From Gammaproteobacteria bacterium 53_120_T64 (GTDB lineage: Bacteria; Pseudomonadota; Gammaproteobacteria; Pseudomonadales; Porticoccaceae), in assembly GCA_002162815.1 (NCBI GenBank), contig MAAT01000062.1:23523-87522 (forward strand): a DNA stretch of 64,000 nucleotides, given 5' to 3'. The notes under the pieces were generated by a model. The model saw nothing but the letters and a program-made list of their open reading frames with translations. It ran no database searches and was not told where the DNA came from. Positions 41,987-51,113 of the stretch are shown here, piece by piece. The stretch's first letter is position 1; every line of letters begins with the position of its first letter. The translations under genes and the position numbers were made by a program.

Positions 41987-43132
41987 CTAGCCAGTCTTAA
42001 AACCCAGTATTTCAAGCTCCTTATGGCAAGCCCGCTGACCGGGGCCGCCAACACGATAATGACTAAATTCACGGCGCTGCGCATAATTTTTGCGCAAACC
42101 ATCAAATAACTGTCCGTGACTTTCTGTACCAACGCCAGACCCAGCCAGCACAGCGCGCATGTTTTGGTCGTCATCCCCAACAGAATACGACGCCAGCACG
42201 GCCCGGTCCGCCGTCTCATCCGCGGCCAAAAGAATACGGCCACCAAGCTCAGTGCGCTGCGCCGCGCCACCCACTGCCAAACTGCTCACCGCAGCCTTTG
42301 GGACACCTAGGTCGAATTGGCAGCACATGGCATCGCGCACCATCTGCGTGCCTCGCAATCGGCCCTCCAAACTGTACCCGGCAATATGTGGCGTCGCCAG
42401 TTTAACCTGCTGCAACAGGGCGAGATTGATGGCGGGCTCACCCTCCCACACATCCAGCGCCACGTTTAAATCGGCACCGGCCTGAAGATGGGTGAGCAAT
42501 GCGGCGTTGTCGATAACCCCACCACGACCGGCATTAATCAATAAGGCACCGGGGCGAATAAACTCTTCTAGTATGCGTTGATCAATCAGGTGATGGCTCG
42601 GGAATTTCCCGCCTAGAGTCAAGGGGGTGTGTAGACAGATAATATCGGCGTCGAGCACCGCTTCCAGATTTGTTAGCGAGTCACAGGCGGTGGCACTTAA
42701 AAAAGGGTCGTACACCTGGCAGGCCACCCCCAAGGCGGAGAGACGACGCCACAAGCGGCCACCGACATTGCCACAACCGACGATGCCGACCTTTTTAGCC
42801 CGCCACTGGGGCTCGAGAGTGCAGAAAACGGACAGTACATACTGCACCACGGCCTCGGCATTACAGCCCGGCGCATGGGCAAAGTGGATGCCCTTTTGCT
42901 GTAAATAATTGATATCGATGTGGTCGGTGCCGATGGTGGCAGAGCCAACAAATTTTACCCGACTGCCCGCCAGTAATTGCGCATCGACCCGGGTCACCGA
43001 GCGCACTAGCAAGATGTCGGCCTCGGCGACACTGGCGGCATGCATATCCCGCCCCGCTAAGGTCTCCACCGTGCCATAGGGAGCGAAGCACTCTTGCACC
43101 GCGCTCATGTTTTCATCGGCAATAATTTTCAT
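41987..43132 (-). CDS. pdxB: Erythronate-4-phosphate dehydrogenase PdxB
   Basis: This 381-residue NAD-dependent enzyme catalyses the second step of the DXP-dependent pyridoxal phosphate pathway. It shows the D-2-hydroxyacid dehydrogenase fold with VGSATIGTDHID, the cofactor motif GIVGCGNVGGRLWRRL, the catalytic Arg in NAGRGGVID and His in TPHIAGYSLEG. The C-terminal dimerisation domain expected for PdxB follows (about residues 290-381). MKIIADENM at the start is typical. Its start overlaps the epmC stop by four bases. Confidence 0.95.
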   Translation of the reverse strand: MKIIADENMSAVQECFAPYGTVETLAGRDMHAASVAEADILLVRSVTRVDAQLLAGSRVKFVGSATIGTDHIDINYLQQKGIHFAHAPGCNAEAVVQYVLSVFCTLEPQWRAKKVGIVGCGNVGGRLWRRLSALGVACQVYDPFLSATACDSLTNLEAVLDADIICLHTPLTLGGKFPSHHLIDQRILEEFIRPGALLINAGRGGVIDNAALLTHLQAGADLNVALDVWEGEPAINLALLQQVKLATPHIAGYSLEGRLRGTQMVRDAMCCQFDLGVPKAAVSSLAVGGAAQRTELGGRILLAADETADRAVLASYSVGDDDQNMRAVLAGSGVGTESHGQLFDGLRKNYAQRREFSHYRVGGPGQRACHKELEILGFKTG

Positions 43133-43707
43133 GCTTCAAACTCGCGATAATGTTCTTCTGCTAGAGGATCCATAACGCCATAAAACGCTGCCAAAGCGGA
43201 TAAAAATTGTTGCGCGCGCAGCGGCAGAGCACCTTGGCGATAGTTCAGTACCTGGGCGCTGACGGCATGCGGAAAGCCGCCATCATCAGCTACGAGCTTG
43301 CCCTCAGCCAATAGATTGTCACTGCTAAGACGAAAGACTGTGTCGGCGGCAACCGAGAACATCCACTCGATGGCCTGGGGTACGACTTCCACTGCCTCAA
43401 AGGCGCGCTGTTGCTCCGGACTGCGGCCATCGGGACAATACCAATAACCCCAGTCCTCTTGCCGACGGCGCTCGGCACCGGCAATACACCAGTGGGCAAT
43501 TTCATGCAGAGCACTGGCGAAATAATCGGCCCGGTAATAGATACGGTGGGGCTCAGAGGCTGCGGTAGCGGGACGATACAAGGGTTCATCGGCACCGCCC
43601 ATCAACAGCGTTTGATAGTCTTTATAAAAGCACTGTTTAAACAATACTTCGAGATCAATACTGCTGTGTGCGGGCACACCTTGAGTCGCCGCCGGTAGCG
43701 CCCCCAT
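43129..43707 (-). CDS. epmC: Elongation factor P hydroxylase EpmC (YfcM)
   Basis: This 192-residue protein hydroxylates the beta-lysyl modification of elongation factor P. The metal-binding LHEIAHWCIAG, the RRRQEDWGYWYCPDGR block and FEAVEVVPQAIEW are characteristic of YfcM. Length matches. It is packed between queF (one-base spacing) and pdxB (four-base overlap). The EpmA and EpmB partners that install the modification are not in the window. Confidence 0.93.
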   Translation of the reverse strand: MGALPAATQGVPAHSSIDLEVLFKQCFYKDYQTLLMGGADEPLYRPATAASEPHRIYYRADYFASALHEIAHWCIAGAERRRQEDWGYWYCPDGRSPEQQRAFEAVEVVPQAIEWMFSVAADTVFRLSSDNLLAEGKLVADDGGFPHAVSAQVLNYRQGALPLRAQQFLSALAAFYGVMDPLAEEHYREFEA

Positions 43708-44595
43708 CTATTGTCGACCCGTGCGTGTCCAGTCAAGATGTTCGCTGCCCAGGCTGCGCAGCGGGTTGATATCGAGGCCACCGCGACGGGTATAGCGAGC
43801 GCTAACCAACAGGCTCGATGGTTGGCAATGTTTGAGGATGTCGAGAAAAACCCGTTCGACACAGTGTTCATGAAAACCCTGATGCTCACGGAAAGACACC
43901 ACATAACGCAGCAAGCTGCGCTGGCAAATGGGCCGCCCCTGATAGCGTATATACAGTGTCGCCCAGTCGGGCTGTCCGGTGACCGGGCAATTCGATTTCA
44001 TTAAATGGCTGTACAAGGTTTCATCGACCCGCTCATCGGCCGGAGCAGAAAACCCCAGGAGTTCGGCGTCCGGCTGATACACCTCACAGCCCACATCCAG
44101 CTCGTCCAAACACTGCCCGGAAAATACCGTCAAGCCCCTACGAGCATAGTCATCAATGCTGTAAAGCTGCACCGCAACCGCGGCCCCAGCCACACGGCTC
44201 AAGTCCTCGGCGATCGTCCGTCGCGCCGCCTCGAAGGAGGCAAAGCGATGTTGATTGAGGGAGTTAAGATAAAGCTTGAGGGATTTGGATTCGACGATAT
44301 TCGGCGAGTCACAGGGCAAACTAAATTCGCCCACCGCGACCAGTGGCTTACCCCGCAGGTCGCACCAGCTAATTTCATAGGCTGTCCAAAGATCTTGCCC
44401 AGAAAAAGGTAGGGGGGCCGCCTCCGCATTTTTCTCAACAACCTCATCAAGAGTAAGACCAAGCTCGGCACGACCCGCGTCTCGTGGAATGGCAAACAGC
44501 AATTCCGGCGCATAGGCAGAGGGGTAATCGACCACTTTACCGAGAGGAGTGTCCTTATTGTTACTCAACGCATTGGCATCAGAAGACATAGTCAC
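43708..44595 (-). CDS. queF: NADPH-dependent preQ0 reductase QueF
   Basis: This 295-residue enzyme reduces 7-cyano-7-deazaguanine to preQ1 in queuosine tRNA modification. It is the long, two-domain form found in E. coli: the N-terminal half carries ESKSLKLYLNSLNQHRF, and the C-terminal half has the catalytic Cys in KSNCPVTGQPDWATLYI and the RYQGRPICQRSLLRYVVSFR region. The C-terminal region contains FLDILKHCQP, followed by RYTRRGGLDINP. It is coupled to the ABC permease gene upstream by a four-base overlap. Confidence 0.96.
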   Translation of the reverse strand: MTMSSDANALSNNKDTPLGKVVDYPSAYAPELLFAIPRDAGRAELGLTLDEVVEKNAEAAPLPFSGQDLWTAYEISWCDLRGKPLVAVGEFSLPCDSPNIVESKSLKLYLNSLNQHRFASFEAARRTIAEDLSRVAGAAVAVQLYSIDDYARRGLTVFSGQCLDELDVGCEVYQPDAELLGFSAPADERVDETLYSHLMKSNCPVTGQPDWATLYIRYQGRPICQRSLLRYVVSFREHQGFHEHCVERVFLDILKHCQPSSLLVSARYTRRGGLDINPLRSLGSEHLDWTRTGRQ

Positions 44596-45365
44596 GACCG
44601 TAAGTTCTTGCCATTTTTAAGCAGATGCATAACGAAAAAGAAAAGCACGCCAATCATCAATGAGAGCATTAAAAATGCCCATCTAATATCTATATCTGAC
44701 ACCCCCAGAAAGCCATAGCGAAAGGCATTCACCATATACAGCACCGGGTTTAACAGGGACACCTTTTGCCAAAACTCTGGCAACAAACTCACCGAATAAA
44801 AAACCCCGCCGAGGTAGGTTAGCGGTGTTAAGACAAAGGTCGGAATAATCGAAATATCATCGAAGTTTTTCGCAAACACGGCATTCACTAAGCCAGCCAG
44901 GGAAAAGAGTACCGAGGTTAAAATCACCACGGCGATAGTGACCCCCAAATGCTGAACTTGCAGCTTGGTAAAGAAGAGGGATAAGAGCGTGACGATAAAG
45001 CCCACCGTCAGGCCTCGAGTTACGCCCCCCAGTACATAGCCGGCGAGGATAATGTAATTCGGCGTCGGTGAAACCAGCAGTTCTTCAATATTGCCAGCAA
45101 ATTTACTGCCAAAAAATGACGACACCACATTGCCAAAAGAGTTGGTGATCACCGACAGCATAATTAAGCCTGGCACCACAAACTCCATATAGCTAAAGCC
45201 CGACATAGTGCCAATACGCGGGCCGATTAGGGTACCGAAAATAACAAAATAGAGGGCAATAGTGATCGCCGGGGGCAACAGGGTTTGCTGCCAAATGCGG
45301 GTAAAGCGGCGAATCTCTTTCACCATTAGCGTCATAAAGGCGATCCACTGCTCGCGAGCGCTCAT
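44592..45365 (-). CDS. yadH: ABC-2 type transporter permease (YadH-like)
   Basis: This 257-residue membrane protein has six transmembrane helices and the ABC-2 family motif near TPLTYLGGVFYSVSLLPEFWQ. It resembles E. coli YadH in length and pattern. The ATPase gene lies directly upstream with a four-base overlap, so the two form an exporter. The substrate of YadGH is not established. Confidence 0.9.
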   Translation of the reverse strand: MSAREQWIAFMTLMVKEIRRFTRIWQQTLLPPAITIALYFVIFGTLIGPRIGTMSGFSYMEFVVPGLIMLSVITNSFGNVVSSFFGSKFAGNIEELLVSPTPNYIILAGYVLGGVTRGLTVGFIVTLLSLFFTKLQVQHLGVTIAVVILTSVLFSLAGLVNAVFAKNFDDISIIPTFVLTPLTYLGGVFYSVSLLPEFWQKVSLLNPVLYMVNAFRYGFLGVSDIDIRWAFLMLSLMIGVLFFFVMHLLKNGKNLRS

Positions 45366-46309
45366 TGGCCGCCCTCCTCTTGCTCAGTACGGCCGCTCAC
45401 CAGCGACAAAAATAATTCTTCCAGCCGGTTGGCCTTATTCCGCAAACTGCTGACATGAATACCTTGAGCGGTGAGTGGTGCAAACACCTCATTCAGCGAC
45501 TGGCCCTTTTCCACTACCACTTCAAAACTGTGGCTGGCAATTAATTGGGTGCCATAACCATCGAGTTGCGGGCAAGTATCGAGAGCCTCACGTGTATCGA
45601 TCACAAACACCTCCTTATCCAGCTGTGCCAGTAGCGCGCGCGTCGTGGTGTCCTGCACAATCAGCCCCTGGTCAATAATTGCAATACGACCGCACAGGCT
45701 CTCGGCCTCTTCCAAATAGTGGGTGGTGAGAATGATCGTCGTGCCGCGCTCATTAATTTCTCGCAGGAAGTCCCACAGCGAGCGACGCAGCTCAATATCG
45801 ACACCGGCAGTCGGCTCATCCAGTATTAATAAGCGCGGCTCGTGCACCAGCGCGCGAGCAATCATTAGGCGTCGCTTCATGCCCCCGGAGAGCATCCGCG
45901 AGCGCTGATCCTGCTTGTCCCACAAATCGAGACGCCGCAGGTATTTTTCCGCCCGTTGTTCCGCCTCTTTGCGCGGCAGGCCGTAGTAACCGGCCTGGGT
46001 GACGACGATATCAAAGACTTTTTCAAATTGATTAAAGTTGAATTCTTGGGGTACCACGCCAACGTCTTTTTTGGCACGGGGAAAATCTTTATCAATATCG
46101 TGGCCAAACACGGCAACAGCGCCCGCAGTCTTGCGCACCAAGGAGCTGATAATACCGATGATGGTGGATTTACCCGCCCCATTGGGGCCGAGCAGTGCAA
46201 AAAAGTCTCCCGGCATCACCTCAAGGTCAACACCTTTGAGAGCTTGAAAACCGTTGTCATAGGCCTTGGTCAGGCCTTTAATACGTAGAGCGGGAAGATC
46301 ACTATTCAT
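45362..46309 (-). CDS. yadG: ABC transporter ATP-binding protein (YadG-like)
   Basis: This 315-residue ATPase shows Walker A LLGPNGAGKSTIIG (about residue 40), Q-loop GVVPQEFN, signature LSGGMKRRLMIARAL (about residue 143), Walker B LLILDEPTAGVD and the switch His in LTTHYLEEAE. The C-terminal extension of about 80 residues is typical of drug/antigen-type exporters such as YadG. It is the first gene of the block that reads on through yadH, queF, epmC and pdxB, all with overlaps of zero to four bases. Confidence 0.93.
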   Translation of the reverse strand: MNSDLPALRIKGLTKAYDNGFQALKGVDLEVMPGDFFALLGPNGAGKSTIIGIISSLVRKTAGAVAVFGHDIDKDFPRAKKDVGVVPQEFNFNQFEKVFDIVVTQAGYYGLPRKEAEQRAEKYLRRLDLWDKQDQRSRMLSGGMKRRLMIARALVHEPRLLILDEPTAGVDIELRRSLWDFLREINERGTTIILTTHYLEEAESLCGRIAIIDQGLIVQDTTTRALLAQLDKEVFVIDTREALDTCPQLDGYGTQLIASHSFEVVVEKGQSLNEVFAPLTAQGIHVSSLRNKANRLEELFLSLVSGRTEQEEGGQ

Positions 46310-46595
46310 TTGAGTACCAGCAAGCAGCGCAAAAATTCACGTTCGATAAATTGTCTTTATCAACCTGAAAACAAGTTTGAATTATAGAGGCTCTGCAAAG
46401 GCTTTTCGAGGTAGACGAAAAATTCTCGGCGCGCGGATAAAAAACCAGTATCTGCGCTAAAGTGAAATAATCCGGAGAGAAAATGCAGCTATCCAAGAAT
46501 AGTCGACCACCATGAAACCCATGGCTTAACTAGCGACCTTGTATTACTTGGTTTAGTGCTTCAGAACTCACCGACCGAACGGTCAATGAGTAAAA
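46310..46595. other. Non-coding stretch between yadG and the tRNA pair
   Basis: About 285 bases with no credible gene. It should contain the yadG promoter and the end of the tRNA transcript, and includes the palindrome at 46573-46584. A very short ATG frame near 46512 has only six codons. Confidence 0.4.
46573..46584. promoter_or_regulatory. GACCG-AA-CGGTC palindrome
   Basis: A perfect 5-2-5 palindrome lies 12 bases beyond the 3' end of tRNA-Gly and about 260 bases before yadG. GACCG/CGGTC half-sites are common in TetR-family operators (family knowledge). No bound protein can be assigned. Confidence 0.3.
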
Positions 46596-46671
46596 TGGAG
46601 CGGGAAACCGGGTTCGAACCGGCGACCTCAACCTTGGCAAGGTTGCGCTCTACCAACTGAGCTATTCCCGC
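46596..46671 (-). tRNA. tRNA-Gly (anticodon GCC)
   Basis: Reading the minus strand from 46671, the 76-base sequence starts GCGGGAAT, has the D-arm AGCTCAGTTGGTAGAGC, an anticodon loop CTTGCCAAG giving GCC, the T-arm GGTTCGAACC and ends with an encoded CCA. All arms pair. Confidence 0.97.
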
Positions 46672-46702
46672 AATTGTACTGCCAACTTACTGCCAAAAAA
46701 AA

Positions 46703-46778
46703 TGGCGTCCCGTAGGGGAGTCGAACCCCTGTTACCGCCGTGAAAGGGCGGTGTCCTAGGCCTCTAGACGAACGGGAC
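46703..46778 (-). tRNA. tRNA-Glu (anticodon TTC)
   Basis: From 46778 on the minus strand, the 76-base sequence starts GTCCCGTTCGTCTAGAGG, shows the anticodon TTC in loop CTTTCAC, the T-arm GGTTCGACTCC and ends with encoded CCA. It lies 31 bases ahead of tRNA-Gly, so the two are probably one transcript. Confidence 0.97.
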
Positions 46779-46921
46779 ACTATGCTCTCAAGTGCTTATC
46801 ACTGAAGAGGCGCGCATTCTATGCAGGCAGTCCTTAGCTGTCAAGCGCGATAACAAAAATAGCTAAAATAAAGTGTTTTTCTCGATTTCCCCCGCCACCG
46901 TAGAAAGAATCAAGACGAAAA

Positions 46922-46945
46922 AAAGACGGGATACACCCCGCCTTT
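46922..46945. terminator. Hairpin downstream of the alpha/beta hydrolase gene
   Basis: AAAGACGGG (46922-46930) pairs with CCCGCCTTT (46937-46945) around a 6-base loop with one mismatch, flanked by A-rich and T-rich sides. It lies just past the hydrolase stop and before the tRNAs, and could act in either direction. Confidence 0.6.
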
Positions 46946-46997
46946 CTCTATTGCACTAAAGCTGCCTTGTAAAAACCATCTCAGCTCAAGCCCCGCC

Positions 46998-47948
46998 TCA
47001 GGGAATATCCACCGTATCCCCGGGGGGCCCCTCGTGGTGAGGGTGGACCTCGTGGGCCTGTTGTACCGGCGCACCGGCAATCGGCACCGTGCGCGACAGG
47101 AAGTCGATCACACTCGTACCGAAAACATCATTGCGGTCGCCCGCCACCATATGCCCAGCGTCGGTAACATTGACGTACTCACTGTGAGGGCAAAGCTTAA
47201 GGAAACCCTGCGCGCCCTCTTCGCTGAGTACATCGGACAAGCCACCGCGCACCAGCAGGGTTGGCAATGACAGATTGCGCGTACAGGCTTCGAGCCTATC
47301 CTTGCGCTTGTTCATATCGCGGCGAATGGTGCGAAATTGGGGGTCCCAGTGCCAGCGGTATTTACCGTCCTCACCCTCGCGCACGTTCTTCGCCAAACCG
47401 TCGAGATTTTTAGGCGCCTTGCGGTGGGGCTGATAGCTACCAATCGCATCCGCCACTTCCTGCAAAGAGCTAAAACCCTCGGGCTTCTGACTCATAAAGG
47501 CCATAATTTTATCGACCCCCGCCGCTTCAATTTGCGGGGCGATATCGACCATCACCAGAGCCGTGGCATCGATGTGATCTTCACCGGTGGCCACCAAGCT
47601 AGTACCGCCGCCCATAGAGGCGCCAACTAAGACCGGGCGCGTGCCGCCGAGAGCTTTGATCACACACTTTAGGTCTTCAACCATAATATCCATGCCATAG
47701 ACACCATCGGGTGCCCAGTCGGAGTCACCATGGCCACGGGCATCAAAAGCCACGGCGTAATAACCCGCAGCTCCCAGCGCTTCACCCGCACCCTTCCAGG
47801 CATGGCGCGTTTGACCACCACCATGCTGTAACAATATTAGCGGCCCCTTCGGGTCACCCCATGAGTCACCGGCAATAGTGACTCCGTCTGCACCCGGCCA
47901 GCGGTGCATGGGTTCCGGCGTACCCGGCAATCTTTTTCCTGCGCTCAC
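46998..47948 (-). CDS. Alpha/beta hydrolase
   Basis: This 316-residue enzyme begins with GTG at 47948, which has AGGAG 7 bases upstream; the nearby ATGs are out of frame. It shows the oxyanion region LLQHGGGQTRHAW, FDARGHGDSD, the nucleophile elbow GASMGGG, an acid in the LVRGGLSDVLS strand and the catalytic His in DAGHMVAGDRND. No signal peptide. Epoxide hydrolase-, esterase- or ring-cleavage-type activity cannot be separated by eye. The broken amidohydrolase lies immediately upstream on the same strand. Confidence 0.9.
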   Translation of the reverse strand: MSAGKRLPGTPEPMHRWPGADGVTIAGDSWGDPKGPLILLQHGGGQTRHAWKGAGEALGAAGYYAVAFDARGHGDSDWAPDGVYGMDIMVEDLKCVIKALGGTRPVLVGASMGGGTSLVATGEDHIDATALVMVDIAPQIEAAGVDKIMAFMSQKPEGFSSLQEVADAIGSYQPHRKAPKNLDGLAKNVREGEDGKYRWHWDPQFRTIRRDMNKRKDRLEACTRNLSLPTLLVRGGLSDVLSEEGAQGFLKLCPHSEYVNVTDAGHMVAGDRNDVFGTSVIDFLSRTVPIAGAPVQQAHEVHPHHEGPPGDTVDIP

Positions 47949-48026
47949 ATCATTACTCCTGTTTAAATAAAAACGGTGGGGCGTTGCAACCTAGCTCTTA
48001 CCACGCCACCTTCAATAAAGGCGACA

Positions 48027-49410
48027 TCAATCCAAACCATCGGGCTCGTGCTGGGGTGCATTGGCAATTAATTGTTGGGGATTATAGGCGATACCGCCGC
48101 GATAAGTCGTTTCTAGGCTGCGCAACTCTTTGACGTCCTTTAAAGGGGCCCCGGACAGTACCAGGAAATCCGCATAACGCCCCGGCGCAATAACACCAAT
48201 ATCCTCATCGGCACGTAGATAGCGAGCCGCCACAGAAGTCGCTGCCCGCAGCGCCGCCATATTGACGATCGCCTCCGCCAGCCATTCAATTTCGCGCAAT
48301 AACGCAAAGCCTGGTGGCGGATACGACAGTGCGCCGCAATCCGTACCGCCAACCGCACGCCCACCGCACTCGTGCAACATGCGGGTAATTTGCTGCTGTT
48401 TTTCCAGCGCCAGGCTGCCGGCACCGGTATTGTAAAACCCCGGGTGAATATCCCAGTCGGGCGATCACCCAAGTGTTATTTCATTTTGCGCTTTCGTTTC
48501 AGCCCCTGCGGGGTTATCAAACGACGATCGGGGTCTTTTAGCGAAGCCTCAAGCCCCGCCTTCGCGGTCCACAGTAGGTCGAGGGTAGTACCCGTATACA
48601 CCTATTTGTCGACCATCGCATCTATCCACTTGCGCACCCGGACGCCCTGTAAGTCGGCCTGCGCCCAACCGGCCATGGTGTCACGCCAAAAAGAAGCATC
48701 GAACATGCTGGCATCTTTAGCAAAGCGCATATTCAAGGCACAGATGTCGTTGTAGGGCGAGATCCAGACATGCTCGAGACCATCGATACCCGCCTCCATC
48801 GACGAACAATATCCCAGGTGGCCCGCGACCGGCACTCGCCTGTCCATGAAGTCGATCACCGCGCGCACGATGTCGGGTGTCATGGTGAAGTAACACTTAA
48901 TAGCGTCGACACCGGCACTCAACAACTCACCAATTTTACTCGGTACCTGCTCAAGGGACTGTATGGCATCGAGCACAATGGTGAAGCCGGGATTCTCAAA
49001 ACGCACCCCGGCCCATCGAGCAAGGGCCCGCAAACAAACAAGCGTGGCCCCAGCTTTTTACCACGGTTGAGGTCATCGCGGTTCTTTAAAACCAGATCGA
49101 GGCGCCCACCGACATCCCGTGCCGTGGTCACCCCCGCCGCTAAAAACAAGGGCAGGCATTCGCTATCCATCATCACCGTGTGCACATGGGTATCGATTAA
49201 GCCTGGCATTACCGTCTTGCCGCTGAGATCAATCGTCTCCGCCCCCTCAGGCACGACAATCTCCCCCGGTAACACCTCAGTAATCCGCTCGCCCTCGAGC
49301 AAGATTGACACCCCATTGCGAGGCTGATCAGACAAGCCGTCGATTAAACGCGCATTGTTAAATAGCACGGCTCTGGAAGCCAAGGTTTCTTTAAGCCCAT
49401 GTACCGACAT
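48027..49410 (-). pseudogene. Broken amidohydrolase-family gene (four lesions)
   Basis: Pieces in two frames add up to one imidazolonepropionase/prolidase-like amidohydrolase. The start at 49410 gives the beta-sandwich and the metal motif GLIDTHVHT. A missing G in the run at 49007-49010 shifts the frame (expected LLDGPG then VRFENPG). The second piece (KCYFTMTPD, VAGHLGY) meets TAG at 48602-48604. Reading on, TAA stands at 48476-48478, then a second -1 shift near 48459-48461, after which DIHPGFYNTGAGSLALEK, GGTDCGA and the C-terminal DFLVLSGAPL return. Two frameshifts plus two stops indicate a dead gene rather than one sequencing error. Confidence 0.85.
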
Positions 49411-49755
49411 CGATACCTCCGACAGGTATTCATAAGGTTTATTATTAGAAATGATCTCAACAAATTTTTATTTATTGTTTTTTATTCTATAAAAATAAAT
49501 CCAGCGCTAAGACTGCTTAGGGCTGGATTCAAAAACCACGTACAACATTCATCATCAGAGCTTAATAAGAGATTATTTTCGTCGGGTAAAAATAATGTCA
49601 ACACATAGGAGTAAGGTATTCTGCCATTTTCTTGACAGAGTTAACATACTGTCCTAGCTTAATAGAGCACGTAGGCAAAGTTATTCCAACGCAGGCGCTG
49701 ATTACACCGCCTTTTATTTACTCTACACAAAGATACTATAAGTCGGGAGTTAATA
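49411..49755. other. AT-rich intergenic region upstream of the small orphan gene
   Basis: About 345 bases, unusually AT-rich for the window. It contains an imperfect hairpin at 49501-49526 (10 of 11 pairs, followed on the minus strand by an AT-rich stretch) and a sigma-70-like promoter at 49632-49660. No gene seen. Confidence 0.5.
49632..49660 (+). promoter_or_regulatory. Sigma-70-like promoter for the 66-residue gene
   Basis: A perfect -35 TTGACA (49632-49637) and a 17-base spacer precede TAGCTT (49655-49660), a fair -10. Transcription would begin about 90 bases ahead of the ATG at 49756. Confidence 0.5.
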
Positions 49756-49956
49756 ATGTCGAACACCAATCTCTACCACGAAATCGAGACCCTACCAAAA
49801 GGCGAATCACTGATTTATATTCGCGAACATTTTTGTCGCGACGTCGACGAGCAGGACAGAATTACTTACATGTCTGTGGCACGACAAATGGCGGCGCAAA
49901 TAAAATGCGATCTTGCCGTTGCCGAAAACACCCTAACCTTCACCAAAAAAATCTGA
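49756..49956 (+). CDS. Small hypothetical protein
   Basis: A 66-residue soluble frame with a good GGGAG site 6 bases before the ATG and a plausible promoter upstream. Its sequence (MSNTNLYHEIETLPKGES...IKCDLAVAENTLTF) is of ordinary protein composition, with a mixed alpha/beta feel, one Cys in an EHFCRDVDEQDR stretch and no membrane segment. I do not recognise a family. It stands alone, followed by 329 bases without a gene. Confidence 0.6.
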   Translation: MSNTNLYHEIETLPKGESLIYIREHFCRDVDEQDRITYMSVARQMAAQIKCDLAVAENTLTFTKKI

Positions 49957-50285
49957 ACAGCATTTACCCCACCCTTTATCTCGGCATTTACTACCCCCCT
50001 AGTCAATGCCGAGAATCTTGTTGTCAGCAATGGCCGCCCTAAAGTAAACCCCAAGTAGACATCAGGCTCAGTCCTCCCCATGAAAAGCCCCTCTCCGTAG
50101 TAAGCAGTACTTCCAAAATTGCCGCCATCAGGTTAAATTAAGTCGCAAAACAACACTAAAAGCGCCCTAGCCAAGCACCATAAAAAATCCTGCGCCCACC
50201 CCTCACGGGTAAAATCGTGCCGACGACAGCTTCATAGCGTCGCTAGGGGCCGCCATCAAAACACTCATTATTGAAGGAATAATCA
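49957..50285. other. Intergenic region upstream of the crotonase gene
   Basis: About 330 bases with no credible gene on either strand. The last bases carry GAAGGA 8 bases before the crotonase ATG. No promoter or terminator could be fixed with confidence. Confidence 0.4.
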
Positions 50286-51101
50286 ATGCCCACTATCGGC
50301 GAATACCAAGATATACAGGTCACTTTAGAACAGCATGTTGCCACCATCACCATCCAGCGCCCCCCTTTTAATTACTTTGACTACAACTTAATTTGCGCCA
50401 TCGCCGATGCCTTTGACGACCTCGACAAACTCGATGACTGTCGCGCTATTGTGCTTGGCGCCGAGGGTAAAGCCTTCTGCGCTGGCGCCAATTTCGGTGG
50501 CGGCGATGCCATCAACCGCGACGACGAGCAAGACAAATCGGCAGAGAGCGCCTTTCGACGCCGCTCCGGCCGCCTTTATGGCGAGGCCGTGCGCCTCTTC
50601 GGCAATAAAAAACCCGTGGTTTGCGCGGTACAGGGCGCCGCCATAGGCGGTGGGCTAGGCCTGGCTTTAGTCGGCGACTTTCGCGTCACCTGCCCCGAGG
50701 CACGCTTTGCCGCCAACTTTTCGCGGCTCGGTTTCCACCCCGGTTTTGGCCTGTCCCACACCCTCCCAGCACTCATTGGCCAGCAAAACGCCCACCTGAT
50801 GTTTTACACCGGGCGCAGAGTGAAAGGCGAGCAGGCCCTAGCATGGGGCATGGCCGATCAAATCGTGCCGCAGGATCAAGTGCTTAAAGCAGCGACGGAA
50901 CTGGCCAGTGAGATTGCCGGCTCCGCGCCCCTGGCCGTGCAATCCATTCGTGCCACCGTGCGAAAAGGTTTGGCTGACCGAGTGCGCGCCGCCACCGACC
51001 ATGAACTCAATGAGCAGGAATGGCTGATACAAACCGCCGATTCTGCCGAGGGTATTAAAGCCACTGCCGAGCGCCGTGAGCCCGTGTTTAACAACACATA
51101 A
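50286..51101 (+). CDS. Enoyl-CoA hydratase/isomerase-family protein, atypical active site
   Basis: This 271-residue crotonase-fold protein has the oxyanion-hole segments GKAFCAGANFGGG and VQGAAIGGGLGLALVGDFR. The first catalytic Glu of hydratases (GGGxEL) is Gly here, and the second, normally in a PE-containing loop, is replaced in ANFSRLGFHPGFG. It is thus unlikely to be a standard hydratase and may be an isomerase, hydrolase or C-C lyase of the superfamily. It begins a plus-strand run with two acyl-CoA dehydrogenases and is separated from them by a hairpin. Confidence 0.85.
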   Translation: MPTIGEYQDIQVTLEQHVATITIQRPPFNYFDYNLICAIADAFDDLDKLDDCRAIVLGAEGKAFCAGANFGGGDAINRDDEQDKSAESAFRRRSGRLYGEAVRLFGNKKPVVCAVQGAAIGGGLGLALVGDFRVTCPEARFAANFSRLGFHPGFGLSHTLPALIGQQNAHLMFYTGRRVKGEQALAWGMADQIVPQDQVLKAATELASEIAGSAPLAVQSIRATVRKGLADRVRAATDHELNEQEWLIQTADSAEGIKATAERREPVFNNT

Positions 51102-51113
51102 TAAAAAAATAAG

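Noticed and set aside
49501..49526. Imperfect hairpin as a minus-strand terminator
   Set aside because: No minus-strand gene lies upstream that it could terminate, and the following tract is mixed A/T rather than T-only.
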